A stretch of 64,000 nt of DNA from Bidens hawaiensis. Lineage: Eukaryota > Streptophyta > Magnoliopsida > Asterales > Asteraceae. Location: contig JAIQDT010000301.1 in assembly GCA_021521415.1 (NCBI GenBank), positions 1,426,001 to 1,490,000 of the forward strand, written 5' to 3'. Under the pieces are notes generated by a model that had not been told where the DNA came from, did no database searches, and worked only from the letters and a program-made list of their open reading frames with translations. A program made the position numbers and the translations under genes. Below are positions 1 to 12,204 of this stretch, piece by piece; the stretch's first letter is position 1; every line of letters starts with the position of its first letter.

Positions 1-187
1 TGTTTTGTGAAGATTACTACAAGATTGAATATCTACAAAGACATTTTTGTTGGCAAGAGGTATAAGTGTGGGAAGGACCTTTGTGTGTTGTGTGCAGTGT
101 TCCCTGCATCCGCGGCATGGTTAAAGGTTCCGTGTAGCGTGTCAAAATGGATTTGGCCCATTATCCATATTTGGGTTAATTTACCGA

Positions 188-2344
188 TGTCACACCCCGA
201 CTTAGGGCCTAGGCGTGTGACTACAAGTTGGTACCTGTTTTGTAAATAAATCAGAGTTGCGGTTTATAGCGGAAGTCTTTAAAATATTTATATTGAAACT
301 TATTAAAATCTCGGGTTTAAATACCCGTTTGATGTTTCAAATACATTTATTTATAAAATATAACTCTTTTATAATATTTTGAAATAAAATATCTGAGCCA
401 CCAGATAGCATCTAATGACTATAACTCCAATCTTCTATTCCTTCTTGCTTGTATGTTCTAAACTTTCTTGTTTCCCTGTGACATGGGTGGGAAAATACGT
501 CAGCACAAAGCTGGGGAATAACGCTGACTCTAAAATATCTTTTCAATACCTTTGTGAAACCAACAATAATACCTTTGTGACTACTCATTAGGCACCCAAC
601 TACATTGGGATCAAATTACCCTAAGTACCATGTACAATTAATTATATACACAATATCATTTCTCTGAACAGTCCCGTAGACCTTCAGAGGCATGTTGATG
701 ATATGCATGGCCTCGGGGAAATGCCGAGTCACCATGTATGTTTGGATCCAGACACATGTATACTTTTAATCAGAGTGTCTGTTTCTTATTATTGTACACA
801 AAGTTTTTAAGGATTCGTAAATCCTATGCAAATATTCTGACTCTGTATAAAAGGGTTTGGGGCGTATTCACCTTGTCTGTTTATAATCAGTTTCTTTTAC
901 TGATTCCTGTTTTCTGATTCTTCTTCTCGTTTTGTTACCTCGGACCTATAGTACGAGAATAACATTTTGTATAAATAACTAGATCAGCGATCTAGCTTTA
1001 GACCTTTAGTCTATTTCGTATAGCGTTTCACCTTGATAAGATCATTTGTTTATTTAAAACATTTGGACCTTTAGTCCTTTTCTTCATTTACCAATTATAT
1101 GCTACGTTTCTTCTTCAATAAGAAACGTCTATACTGAGTTCCTTCTTCAAGAAGAAACATTAATTTCATAATTATAATCTCTTGTATTATATTTCTTAGT
1201 CATAAATAAATACTATTTTGACTATAACCTTTGCTTAAGAAAAGTTATTTTATTCTTAATCGTAATCAAGGTTCGGCTATACCATCGACTATAGTCTAAG
1301 CCATTTATAATAATAATAACTTAGGCAGAACTCCTTACCTCGCACAGGTATTTGGAGTTAGATATTCCTAAGTTTATACGGGCAGCACTTCTACTCTATG
1401 CACGTTTATCGAGGCGTTCTTGATCCACCTTTTCTTTGTACGCAAATCGAGGTGATGTTTGGTCGCCTGGTTGTGCACGTACTTCGAGACGGAATATCAG
1501 GTTCTTTGAGTGGCACGCACTTCGAGAAACACCGGGTATTTGGTACGGATTACGATGTGTTATTTGTCGGGTCAGTGGTACGCAAAACGGTATTCGGCAC
1601 GCAAACCGAGGTAGAGAGAGAGTGGATTTCTAGAGAGAGTGGTTGTGGGTGTATGCAAATGAACCGTAACCCTTCCTATTTATAGCTGAAAATGAGTCCC
1701 ATCGCAGTACGCGATGGGCTCCTTTCCTGACTCTGTCGCGTATCGCGACCGACATATGTCGCCACGTGGTCTGACACGTCTGCCACGTGTCCTGGTATGC
1801 TGCCACGTGTCGCCGGAGTGCGACACGTGTCTCTGGAAATTATTTTTCATTTTCAGTCCCTGTACTTTAGTAACTTGTTACTCCTAGTCTAATTCTCGTT
1901 GTCCAAAAATACTAAGGCGGTGATGCGAGCATGCGAAATGCGCCACATTGCGGCCATTGCCCTCGCCCGTGCGCGTCGGGTGCTACGCACCCTCCGCTAG
2001 GACCACTTGGTGCATGATATTCATAAAAAAATATAACTATGAAAATTTTATCTCTTATAAAGAGCTTCCATTTCTTTACCACTTTCCATGTGGGATGGAT
2101 TCCATCTTCCTTATTTATACCTTGTTGGAATGCTTCCACTTTATTACATTTTCCAATGTGGGATGGTTTTCTCTTTACTGATTTCCTCCATGTAAGAATA
2201 CTTAGCTTTAGAAAATATTTTTGTTTCCTTATTTTTCTTATATTTCCTTATTTAATATTTTCTCATTACTTATCTTGAGATTATTTTTGATCCCTCAACT
2301 TTCCTAAGTTGTCAAATTCGGATCGAAATTTTGGGGATGTTACA
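188..2344 (+). mobile_element. Solo LTR of an LTR retrotransposon (5-bp TSD)
   Basis: The block starts TGTCACACCCC and ends GGGGATGTTACA, the TG...CA structure of an LTR with an imperfect terminal inverted repeat. It is flanked by the same 5 bp, ACCGA, at 183-187 and 2345-2349. No gag-pol lies on either side, so this is a solo LTR left by recombination between two LTRs. A TATA box, TATAAAA, at 846-852 suggests plus-strand transcription. The 2.16-kb length fits large Ty3/gypsy LTRs, but the superfamily is inferred. Short open frames inside, for example 1398-1685, are not supported as genes. Confidence 0.82.
846..852 (+). promoter_or_regulatory. TATA box inside the solo LTR
   Basis: TATAAAA lies mid-LTR, about where a U3/R boundary would be expected. 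Transcription would start some 30 bp downstream. Inferred from motif and position only. Confidence 0.4.
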
Positions 2345-3005
2345 ACCGAGCTCGTCTTATGTTGTTTTGGTCAAAGAACTTTTGGATTACCCTTGCAAGC
2401 ATAAGAGTAATAAGGTGGAAATTGAAGTGATTCAAACGATTCTCTAGTTACGTGTTGGTTGATTTGAAGAGCACGAAACAACAAAATTTTTTCAACAAAA
2501 TGTTCTCGGTGGAGAAGTTGGTAAGTGAAATTAAAACAACTTCATATCTTTGGATTAATAATAGAAGCACGAGATTAAATCTTGATTGGGAGGTTTGGTA
2601 CGAGTTTAAATTTGTTTATTTTTCCATTTTAAGTTTCGTTGGTTTGTCGGTTTGTATTTTCTTTTCTTGTACTTTGGGCTTCTTGCGGCTTGCAAGTTGC
2701 CTTTTCGTTTTCTTATAAATTTGGCCTTTGGAAAAAATGTAAACTTAAAGTGAGTTTGGCGGTTTGCAATTGAAGTCTTGAAGATGAAGTGAGGATAACA
2801 ATCATGCTAGCAAAAAAGTATTCATCTTTGATTAAAGAAAAAGAACATTACATAATTTATATGAGTTTATAACCATTTTACAAAGCACACATTCAAAAAA
2901 ATCCATTACAATTAGGAAATGACTATGTTTAGACCTTGGGATTTTCATAGTAAAGAACTTGTTTTTTAGGCTTAAATAGATACCTAGAACGATACGTTGA
3001 GTGAA

Positions 3006-6000
3006 TTACGTCGGAAAACAAACCATATTGCAGCCATATATATAAGATGACTGGCAACACAGCAAACACACATAGCAGCATTGGCATCCATAGCAAACCG
3101 CCAAACCCTTACGGTTAAGTACGAAAAAGCTCACAACAAAAGCGACTGTCATGGTTGTGATAGACAGGAAAAGAGTTAACAATCCTGAAATCAATTTATT
3201 TGGTAGTGATTCTCGGAAATCACCTTCAGCATAACGAGACGTGAGGATGGATAAAAATATAAGAATTGAAGCGCAAGACAAGAATAGAGAAATGGCATCT
3301 GCCACAACAAATATCCAAAAGAATGCATTAGAATGGAAGACTGGGATACCATTGTGTTGGCCATTGGTCTCGTCATTGGTTTGGTCATATCCACCTGGAA
3401 CCGTAAATGCTGCAGCAAATACTATGGTTGCAATAAGCGCTGCAACAACCATACATTGACTTGCCGTTCCTTTCATCCACTTCTCGCCATGTGTAACTAG
3501 TTCTTTGTGTTCCATTGTGAATAACTCGTGTGGTGTTAAACCATCTTCATTAATCTTTTCTCTATATGGAGGAATCATATTCTTAACCTCCTACAACATA
3601 TACAAAGTAGAAAAGTTATTCACTACTAATGAATTGCGATAAAACAAATAATCTCGTAAGATTGGAGAAAAGTATATGTACCTGAAACCACAATAACTCT
3701 CTTTGCATTTGTAAAGCAACTCATGATACATCTTCAAGTTGTTTGGCAATCTTCCCAACTAACTGCAACATGTAGTTATCCTTTGGATCTCTTAATGGAG
3801 TTATCAAATCCTTAAGCGCTCCCATCTCGTACAATAGGTTGTAAATACCTTCATGACGATGTTTTACAGCGATGTGAAATATACTTTGACCGTCATCATT
3901 TTTCTTCCATATGAGATCAGGGTATTGACGGATGAGCTCAACTAAAAAGTTAGTATTGCCCGCTTCAGCAGCAACAAAAAGTACCCGAGAAGAGTATCCT
4001 TTCTTTGCCAGCCGCGTTTCTGCAATTATTTCCATGGAATCTCTTTTTATTTTCCCACAATATTCATTACTGACATCTCGTAGTTGCAAAGCTTTATCTT
4101 CATTTCGGGTATGACTCTTCATTATCTCCTGGGTTTTGTCATTCAAGTTTGCAATATGTTCCAAAATGAGTTTTTGTAGCTTTAAAGCGTGATCGCCCTT
4201 ACTAGAAACTGTCTTGTTGTCTTGCTTTATTATCTTCTGCGCTTTGGCATGCATGTTCACAAGACGTTCAGAAATAAGGTTTTGTAGTTGCCAAGCAAGA
4301 TTGTTGTCTTGAGTAGTCGAATTTGGGCGCCTGGTTGTCATGTTTCTAATTTCTATTTCCATTGTGTCAACATGCTCATAGATGAGTTTTTTCAGTTGCG
4401 AAGCAATGGCCCATCCGGAAAATGTTTCGTTATTTTGTGTAATAGAATCCGGTGGTCCTCTAAGTATTTCATCAATTTGTCTCTTAGGCTTTTTTGCAAT
4501 ATCTTTCTAAATGAATCTCAACAATGGCAATGCATTCTTCCTTTCAGGATCTGAAAGCAACAAAAAGAAAAAAGAAACAAATTGATTATACCGATTTTCA
4601 TACATTAGCAAGTAAAACAAGAGCGAGGTATGTATGAAGTTGGATCTAAGTAACTCAATTTATAAAAAAAATTAAGTTTAGTTATGCATAAATGTTGTAT
4701 AGCATTTTCTACATATGACATTGATCTCAGTCTCACTTTAACTGAAAAAGTTTGTATCTGTTAATCCTATATAAGTAATTTCTATTTGTTTGATTATACA
4801 TAAATGTTGTGACATTCTGAATTTTCATAGTTATCATTTTAATTTCAGTTGATTTCTATGATCTTAATTACAAGTGAATAAACAAAATATAAAAGAGCAT
4901 GATAATATTTTAAATTTAATTTTCAACATATATAAATCACTAACTATAGTATCTATATAAAAAAACAAAACCGAGAAAATCACACTCATATGGTAGGGTA
5001 TGGCATGAGAGGACAATCTTTTCTTTTTATCTATACCAGGATGTAAAGACTGCACCCACTAAGACCCTATGTCCTAAATAAATATTTGTTGCTTTTCTTT
5101 TGCAATATAAAGTGTAGTAAACCAGATAAAGCAGATGAGATAAAAATGTGTCAAAGAGGAATCAAAACAATGAGACACAAAATAATGTTAACAGATTGGA
5201 AAGAAAAGTGCAAATGCGAAGGTATGGCAAAGTTGCAATAGAGTACATAAAAGTAACGCGAAACCCCTTGAAGGTACCTATAAACTCCCCTACAAGAATC
5301 TATGCATGTGTAATAAACAAGGGGTAGAGGTAATTACCTGACTTGATGATTCTTTTGATGATGTTAGATTTCGTTTCAGGAAATGGTTCACATCTTTGAG
5401 ACGATTCTGTACGTCCACTTTCACTGCCAGCTTCGGGATGATTTTGTACGTCTGCTTCCACTGCTACTTCTGGATGCTCATTTTGAGGTGGTTGATCATG
5501 TGTTATAAGCATCTTGGAGTAGATATGTTTAGCCCAATTGATGGTTCTTGAAAGGATATTAGTCTTTATATCTGGAAATGCTTCACGCTTTCGAGCCAAA
5601 ACTCCGAGTACTTCCATCTTACTAAGATTTGGATGAGTTTTCAGTATCTCTACAGCCACATCTGAGACACTTGATAACCGCTTTGTGAGGAACATAACTT
5701 AAGTTTTTGTTAATACTAATTTTACATATAATGCTTACTAATAAGAGTTATGCATAAATACTAAAAAATTAAACAAACATTCAATATATATTTTATAGTA
5801 TGGTTCATAATCAATTAATCATATTTTGGTTTATGTAAAAAACTACCACCAAAGCATATGGATCTGTAAGTGTAATAGCTATATACAAAAGTGCTTACCA
5901 AACATATCATTCTCAACACATTTTTGAAGCAACCAACCACGATTCTGCACCGTCCAACCATCATCACGCAACCCCTGAGACTTATTGTATAGATATTTCA

Positions 6001-7422
6001 CCACGTCCTCATTTCCACACAAGGCCGCCGTGTACAGGGGCAACATTGATCCATTACTACCAGCGATCGTCAACAAGTTATTGTTCCTTTCCAGTAGAAC
6101 TTTAACCGTTTTAATGTTTCCAGCTGCAGCTGCTAAATTGAGAGCGGTGTTGTGGTTTTCGTTTTGGAGTTCCAAGTCACTCCTATCCATATTTTCCACC
6201 AGATTTTTCATAAACTGTTCAACATGTTTAGGACCTTTTGCAGATGCTGCGACATGAAGTGCTGTTTCACCGTTTTCAGTGATGCTACACCTTTCCAAGT
6301 GCATATCTGGGTACTTGTCAAAAATGGCTTTTGCGGCTTTCCAGTCACATTTTATTGACGCTTCATACAGAGGGACACCAATTTTGAAGTAGTTTTCTCT
6401 AAATCCTTTAAAGTATCCCAAATCAAATAGTTAGTATGTATTCATCTAAATTCTCAATATTCTTTGCACTAAGATTAAGCATCAATTTAAGCTTTCCAGG
6501 TGACAGTTATGCTAAAATATATATATATATTGCATCGAATAGCTGAAAATGAAGTCCATCCTAGCAAGTAGGTTTTTCCGGATACAATTATGCATAAAAT
6601 ACAAGGAATAAAGTCTTTTCTTTTTGTTGGCACAATTCGATCAAATCAAGAAAAATAAAAAAGATGAACATAGTGTTGGGCATCAGTCCCTTGTTTTATT
6701 GCACTAGAAAAATTCAAATTGATGAATATACTATACCAAATCACCCGCAGTTGGCTCAAGGGCATGGGGGTAATTACTTATAAGGCTTGGGATATTATGG
6801 TCTCAAATTGGAAACCTAACTCAACAGGTTTTCCCACAATGGTGAGTCTTCCTCCTTGATGGTTGTTTCTAAATCTTCCAGGCCTAGAGCGTTAAAACCA
6901 GTATGGACAAAAGGTTGTAAGTTCTAGTCTCACTTGATACATGGTGTTAAAAAATATATATTAGCCGTTAAAGAAAACTTACTGAAACTGGAAGCATAAT
7001 ATATTATCAAAAACAATTCACCTATATCCTTCCACAACAATGTAAAAAAGTCACTCCAAAAATAAAATATTAAGAATACAAAACTAGGAGTTTAATTAAA
7101 TTACCATTAATTAGATCTGAACAAGGAAGGTTCGGCCGTGGCGGCCTTGAACTTGAAGCAGCATGGCTGTTGATTTTCTGTTGGGTTAAGGATCTCTGCT
7201 CATCGATGGTGGCTAACTGCACAAGTGACACCATTAATATATCATCAACACCTAATTTGAAAATGCATTTTATCATTTATATATAACTTTGGTTATATTA
7301 ATTAGTCTTGTGTTAGCTTGTGAATAAGTTACCGAAGTGTGGTTGATTTCCTCTTGTTGCTGCAGCTGATGGTCGTTTGCATCGCGGTGTACAGAGGTCA
7401 ACTGATCGCCTGTTTCGGCCAT
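3006..7422 (-). pseudogene. Ankyrin-repeat/PGG-domain membrane protein gene (ACD6/ITN1 type) with two in-frame stops
   Basis: Six exons join in phase on the minus strand with GT-AG introns: 7422-7333 (30 residues from MAETGDQLTS), 7216-7105, 6405-5899, 5697-5338, 4550-3682 and 3590-3006. Exon 3 carries ankyrin repeats (NGETALHVAAS, HNTALNLAAAAGN). Exon 5 has the conserved KDIAKKPK...EILRGPPD block and another repeat (GQSIFHIAVKHRH). Exon 6 is the PGG domain, with four likely membrane helices and VVAALIATIVFAAAFTVPGG. The family are plasma-membrane ankyrin proteins linked to defence and salt signalling. Exon 5 contains TAG at 4509-4507, where relatives have Trp before KDIAK, and TGA at 3723-3721, where relatives usually have Gly, just before ALQMQRELLWF. 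Both truncate the protein ahead of the PGG domain. Splice sites look intact, so the damage may be recent or allelic. Confidence 0.85.
6406..7104 (-). other. Intron 2 of the ankyrin/PGG gene
   Basis: A 699-bp intron between exons 2 and 3. TACTAAC, a good branch-point match, lies shortly before the acceptor. I see no gene or clear repeat inside. Confidence 0.7.
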
Positions 7423-8091
7423 CTATACTACACACAATCACACCAATGGCATTAGTTAAATGAATAAAACTTAATTGCAGTTGCATGATTTTTAATACCT
7501 GTGAATCAGTATGAACAATGAAAATTAAAAAGCCTTGAGCTGTGTGGTTGTTTGAATATCTATTGCATGATTTATTTAAAATGTTGCACTTTAAGTCAAC
7601 GTCAATGGCCAATAGCCAATAGTCAACGTCAACTTCTTTAAATATTAGAAGCATATATATGTGTCGTGTAAGGTGGGACCTACAACGTTGTTTCTATTAT
7701 TGTACCAACTCCTTCCTTGACTCGTCTCACATGCATCATCAATGAAAGTTGAAGTGTGAACAAAGAATAGTAAACGTATAAGAATTAGTCATACTTAATT
7801 TGGAGTTGTTAAATAAACAAAAGAAAAGAAGGGAAATGAAATTCAGAAGAGCAAAAAAAAAAGTGGAACGGAAGGATTTAACTAATTAAATATACCATGC
7901 TTCGAGTTCGAATTAAATTATGAAATGACAAGAAAAGTAAACATTTTATATGTAAAATATTTAATTTAAGACATAATTTGATTATTTTTTTAACTACCTT
8001 GTGCTCGGTAATTTATATAAACTAAATATGAGTCTTTACCATCGAAAACCATGTTGTTGTCAAAGCCTTGGTCCTTTGAAAAATTTGTGTG
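7423..8091. other. Upstream region of the ankyrin/PGG gene, no gene seen
   Basis: AT-rich sequence 5' of the minus-strand ankyrin gene. It would hold that gene's promoter and leader. I could not pick out a convincing core promoter and see no coding potential. Confidence 0.5.
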
Positions 8092-8780
8092 GGTGGGGGG
8101 GGGGGGGCAATGGCGGACCCAGGATTTTTTGCCAATGGGGTCCTAATTTTTTCGGTTTACAAAAATTTTCGGGTCGGTCGTTATTCGGGTCGGGTTGGGT
8201 CGAGACGAGGAACATAATAAAACATGGAAATATGATGTCATTGAAAACGAGTAAGTAGAAAAAATCTAGATTATAAACTAGATAGAACATAGACATTTAA
8301 CTCATTTTTATTCATATCCGAAAAACGTAAACGTAAGCTATATATATATTGTCTTACATACATGACCAAAACATAAAAAACAAACTTTAACACAAATAAA
8401 TGATTAATTATAATATACATACACAGTTTAAATAATAAAAGAATATTTCATGTTGCCATTATATATTTTGCATTGTGATAATGGCTATATGGGAGAAACT
8501 AAAAAAAAACACAAATACCCTATCTAAATAACTAATATTGACTAGGATATAAAAAAACAAAAAAACATAGTATGGTGAGGCTTGAACATGCAACCTCTCA
8601 AAGATAAACCAAGGGACTTTCCATCAGACCAATTCAACATTAATAGTATGGGTTCCAAGTATTAATTTTTATGGGGTCATTACAAAATTTAATATACCGC
8701 CTCTAAGTAATTTTTAAAAAACACTGGTGTCCCGGGACCCTGATCGGGTCTATGTGGGTCCGCCCCGGGGGGGGGGGGGT
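8092..8780. mobile_element. Probable non-autonomous repeat with inverted GGCGGACCCA ends and an internal tRNA-like segment
   Basis: G-runs mark both edges (8092-8104 and 8766-8780). Inside them, GGCGGACCCA near 8112 faces its inverse TGGGTCCGCC near 8755-8764. Read on the minus strand, 8640-8582 resembles an RNA polymerase III promoter: a box-A-like TGGTCTGATGG and a box-B-like GTTCAAGCC. This pattern occurs in tRNA-derived SINEs. I found no certain target duplication, so class and exact ends are unsure. Confidence 0.4.
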
Positions 8781-9421
8781 CGTTTGTTGGCATTGATTTT
8801 AAAGTGACTTTTTGTAGTTTTGATTCGATTTTTTTGTTTATTTAATGACAATATACCTGTGATGAATATTAGAACAGTAATTTTAACTCATTTATGTGGA
8901 TCATTATACTCGTAACAGAAGGTAAAAGGTCCCTCAACTCATTGTGATTTTGTGTAGGTGTATGAATTTCTCTAAAGATGAATTACTTGAGTTGTCCTCT
9001 TGGGTATTCAATATTCTTTAATGGAATCCTCAGATAAATTTTAAAAGATTATAGCTTAATGGACAAGGGCAGAACTATATAATATTTTCGACTAATAACT
9101 CATATGACGACTACATAATATTTTCAACAAATCACACGGGTTGTGTGGCCCTATAAAGCTCGTGTGATATGGTGAAAATGTATATGCAGGGCCATATAAT
9201 TTGTTATACGAGTTCGTCCAACTTTACTTAAACAAACTATGTGACTGAGGTGTGTTGAATCAAAAGTCGATCATGCAGATCGTATGATGTAAAAGTTTAA
9301 TTTACAACCCTCATGACGTGACATATATGTGGTTTGCAAAACTCATACAGACTGAATAACCTTATACGGGTCTATGATTTGACAGGCATGCCGGTGTGCA
9401 TATTTTGAGGGTGGTGTGTGA
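8781..9421. other. Intergenic sequence, nothing recognised
   Basis: AT-rich with short recurring phrases (ACTCATATG and CTCGTGTGAT variants near 9095-9190). No coding or RNA gene is visible. Confidence 0.4.
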
Positions 9422-10057
9422 AGGCTTGTAAGCAAACTGAATGTTCAGTAAATCACTCAATCGGTGAGGAAGTTTGTTTATGTTCATTTTTTAATAATTG
9501 AAAGAACATGTTCAACCTTTGTGTCCGTTTAGTTAAACGAATAAATATGAATATGGGTCGCGTCCGTTTGGTTATGTCCGTTCATTTGTATTCGTTTATG
9601 TTCATACATTTGCATTCATTTATGTTCATACATTACGTTCATTTACGTTTGTAACTTTATGTTTCTTTATGTTCATTCGTTTATTTATTTATTTATTTAT
9701 TTAAATTCTTTTGGCCCACTGTTGTTTATCTTGTTTTAGGTTTATTTTTAATCAGTTTTTTTGTCAATTATGACTAGTTTTTAGTTTAATTTAATCATTG
9801 TTCTACCAATTATGTGCGTTCATCTATATTTAGTTATGTTCCTTTGTCTATGTCAGTTTGTATTCATGAATTGTCTGTTTATATTGTTAATGAACGAACA
9901 TAAATGAACATAAACACATTCATTTTCTTAACGAACAAACACGAACGTCAAAACCTTGTTCGTTTTATTGTTCGTGTTCGATCGTTTATTCGGTTAAAGT
10001 TAAATGAACAAACACGAATATGTGTCATTCATGTCCATTAAGTTGATTTACAAGCCT
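9422..10057. mobile_element. Candidate hAT-like non-autonomous element
   Basis: AGGCTTGTAA at the left faces TTACAAGCCT at the right. The interior is rich in GTTCGTTTATGTTCAT-type words and their inverses, typical of subterminal repeats in plant hAT derivatives. I could not find a matching 8-bp target duplication, so it may be old or mis-bounded. A short stretch with the same GAACATAAACG words recurs near 52830-52945. Confidence 0.4.
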
Positions 10058-10503
10058 AGTTGTATATATAACATCATAATTTGATAATTGGTAGTTTGGT
10101 TGATAGTCTAACCTGCTATTTGATATTCAAACAAAATAAGATAGATATAAATAAATAAACGTTTATATGACTTATATTTCAAAATATGTAACTAAGTTAT
10201 CTAGAAGTTTATTATTACTAATTCAATGATCTTAATTTTTTTACTTCATTAATAAATTTAAACTAAAAGTGTGTTTGGTTAATTGAAAAACACATTTTTA
10301 AGGGAAGAAAAGAATAAAATTAAAAGTGGGTAGGTGGTTGAGATTTAGAGACATCCTGAGTAATTCAGAAACTGCCACTTAATAGCCCGGCCTTTTAATG
10401 ATTAACTACAAAATTGCCTTACAGCTTATAGCTCCTAATTCTTTATTAGCACATTTACGAAAAATGGTAACATGCTACATATTTTGTGTTTGATAGTGAT
10501 AAC

Positions 10504-12117
10504 TTAACATACGTTGTTATTAATAGACCTACTTATACAATCATCAACCCAATTGGATCTCATATGTGTATCAATTCCTAATAACATCAATTCAATCTCT
10601 TCATTAATCAACTTATCTCCAACAACAAATTCACACACAACACCATCCACTTCGATCAAACTACAACCGGGATCCTTCTTCACCTCCTTATCCTCCATCT
10701 TCTTCCTTACACTTTCCACATAACCCCATTCATTAACCGACGCATAAATATTCGACAAAAGAACATGAACGCCGCTAAGATCAAGCCCCCTTTCCGCCAA
10801 GCCATTAACCATTTCCAAACCCAACTCCACATTCCCATGAACCCGACAAGCATTCAACAACGCACCCAAAACATATGAATCCGGCTCCATTGGCATTTCA
10901 CTAACCACCTTCTTAGCCTGTTCTAGCAGCCCGGCCCCACCAAGAAGATCCACCAAGCACCCGTAATGTTTTACACTCGGCTTAATCCCATAAACATTTG
11001 TCATGTTTTCAAACACTCTTAACCCTTCTTTAACCGACCCCATTCGACTACAAGCGTTTAGAACGCAAATGAATGTGATATCATTCGGTTTAACTCCTTC
11101 TAATTCCATACGTGAAAGTAATGCTATCACGCGTGCACTTTCTCCGTTATTCGCTAGACCCGAAATCAACGATGTAAACGCAAACACGTCTCTATATGGC
11201 ATATCCTCAAACACCCGATAAGCTAACTCAATACAACCACATTTCGCATACATGTCCACAAGTGCAGTTCCCAATATTCCATCCAACTCCATATTCTTTT
11301 TATCAACATACGCGTGAACCCATCTACCCTGATCCAACGCACCGAGAAAACCACAAGCCGAGAGCGCAACCACAATACACGAATGATTAGGTTGAAACCC
11401 ACATTCCAACATCTCATTAAACAGATCAAGCGCCTCTTTAAACAACCCGACCTGCACATACCCGTTAATCATCACACTCCACGACACGTTATTCTTCTTC
11501 GGCATTTCATCAAACAGTTGGCGTGCAGCCTCTACTTTCCCCAACTTCACATACCCGTTTATCACCGCGGTCCACGTAACAACATCCTTATTCAAACTCC
11601 CACCGAACAACCTCCGACACTCGTCTAAACAACCACAAACAGCATACAAATGAATCAACCCATTTAGCACAAAATCATAACTTTCCCACCCTAATTTAAG
11701 CACTAGACTATGAGCCCCAAATCCCAAATTAACATCACAAACATCAGCACAAGCTTTAATCACAAAAGAGAAAGTATAATTAGTGGGCAAATACCCACAA
11801 CCCAGCATTCGTTTAAACAAAATTAAAGCCTTTTGTGATTCATTTTTCTCACTAAAACCCCTAATCATGGTGTTCCATATGTAAACAGAACGATGTGGGA
11901 TTGACTGGAATACAGAGTAAGCATGTTGTAAGTCGAACTGGGTCGATATTGTATACGATAATAAGAGCTTGCCGGCGGCGAATGGGTCGGAAATGAAGCC
12001 GGAGACGATGAGATGAGCGTGAATTTGATTGATTTGTGGGTTTGAAAGATATGATTGGTTTAGGAGGTAAAGTGCTTGTTTACTGGATTTGAAATATTTA
12101 GAAAGTGTAATCTTCAT
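10504..12117 (-). CDS. Pentatricopeptide repeat protein, PLS class with E/E+ extension
   Basis: Intronless 537-residue frame from ATG at 12117. It opens with a short basic segment, probably an organelle-targeting sequence. Tandem PLS-type repeats follow: QINQIHAHLIVSGF, VYIWNTMIRGFSEK, DVVTWTAVINGYVKLG, NVSWSVMINGYVQVG, LGTALVDMYAKCGCIELA, DVFAFTSLISGLANNGE, VKPNDITFICVLNACSRMG and VKHYGCLVDLLGGAGLLEQA. The end carries E and E+ blocks (VLGALLNACRVHGNVELG, SNIYASVNEWGYVESVRKKM, DPGCSLIEVDGVVCEF). There is no DYW deaminase domain. Family members bind organellar RNA, and E-type proteins usually specify C-to-U editing sites with partner deaminases. The target cannot be read from sequence. The frame is intact. 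A hAT derivative sits 87 bp upstream of the start codon. Confidence 0.93.
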   Translation of the reverse strand: MKITLSKYFKSSKQALYLLNQSYLSNPQINQIHAHLIVSGFISDPFAAGKLLLSYTISTQFDLQHAYSVFQSIPHRSVYIWNTMIRGFSEKNESQKALILFKRMLGCGYLPTNYTFSFVIKACADVCDVNLGFGAHSLVLKLGWESYDFVLNGLIHLYAVCGCLDECRRLFGGSLNKDVVTWTAVINGYVKLGKVEAARQLFDEMPKKNNVSWSVMINGYVQVGLFKEALDLFNEMLECGFQPNHSCIVVALSACGFLGALDQGRWVHAYVDKKNMELDGILGTALVDMYAKCGCIELAYRVFEDMPYRDVFAFTSLISGLANNGESARVIALLSRMELEGVKPNDITFICVLNACSRMGSVKEGLRVFENMTNVYGIKPSVKHYGCLVDLLGGAGLLEQAKKVVSEMPMEPDSYVLGALLNACRVHGNVELGLEMVNGLAERGLDLSGVHVLLSNIYASVNEWGYVESVRKKMEDKEVKKDPGCSLIEVDGVVCEFVVGDKLINEEIELMLLGIDTHMRSNWVDDCISRSINNNVC

Positions 12118-12204
12118 CGGAAAGATTTGACCGGAATGAACACCATTTCCGGCGAGTTGATTGGAGCCTTAAAATGTTGTTTTAAACTGGTGACTTGGTG
12201 AGAT

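Larger units (their letters stand above)
1..2720 (+). mobile_element. 3' remnant of a LINE, split by a solo LTR
   Basis: Two pieces, 1-187 and 2350-2720, become continuous once the solo LTR at 188-2344 and one copy of its target duplication are removed. Translated pieces resemble the C-terminus of plant L1-type ORF2: a CSVSKWIWPII block like the zinc-finger/RNase region, then CWLIWRARN, EKLVSEIKTTSYLW and LDWEVWYEF, which parallel the DIKSLGFLW and VVDWKNWCLFDV blocks of the intact LINE at 15498-19145. The frame is broken and no reverse transcriptase is left, so it is a dead fragment running off the left edge of the window. The assignment rests on motif resemblance only. Confidence 0.6.

Noticed and set aside
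1398..1685. 95-codon open frame inside the solo LTR
   Set aside because: It lies within an LTR, lacks any domain, and no gag-pol is present.
11003..11628. Several open frames on the opposite strand of the PPR gene
   Set aside because: They mirror the PPR coding sequence, have no recognisable domains, and the PPR frame explains the open reading.
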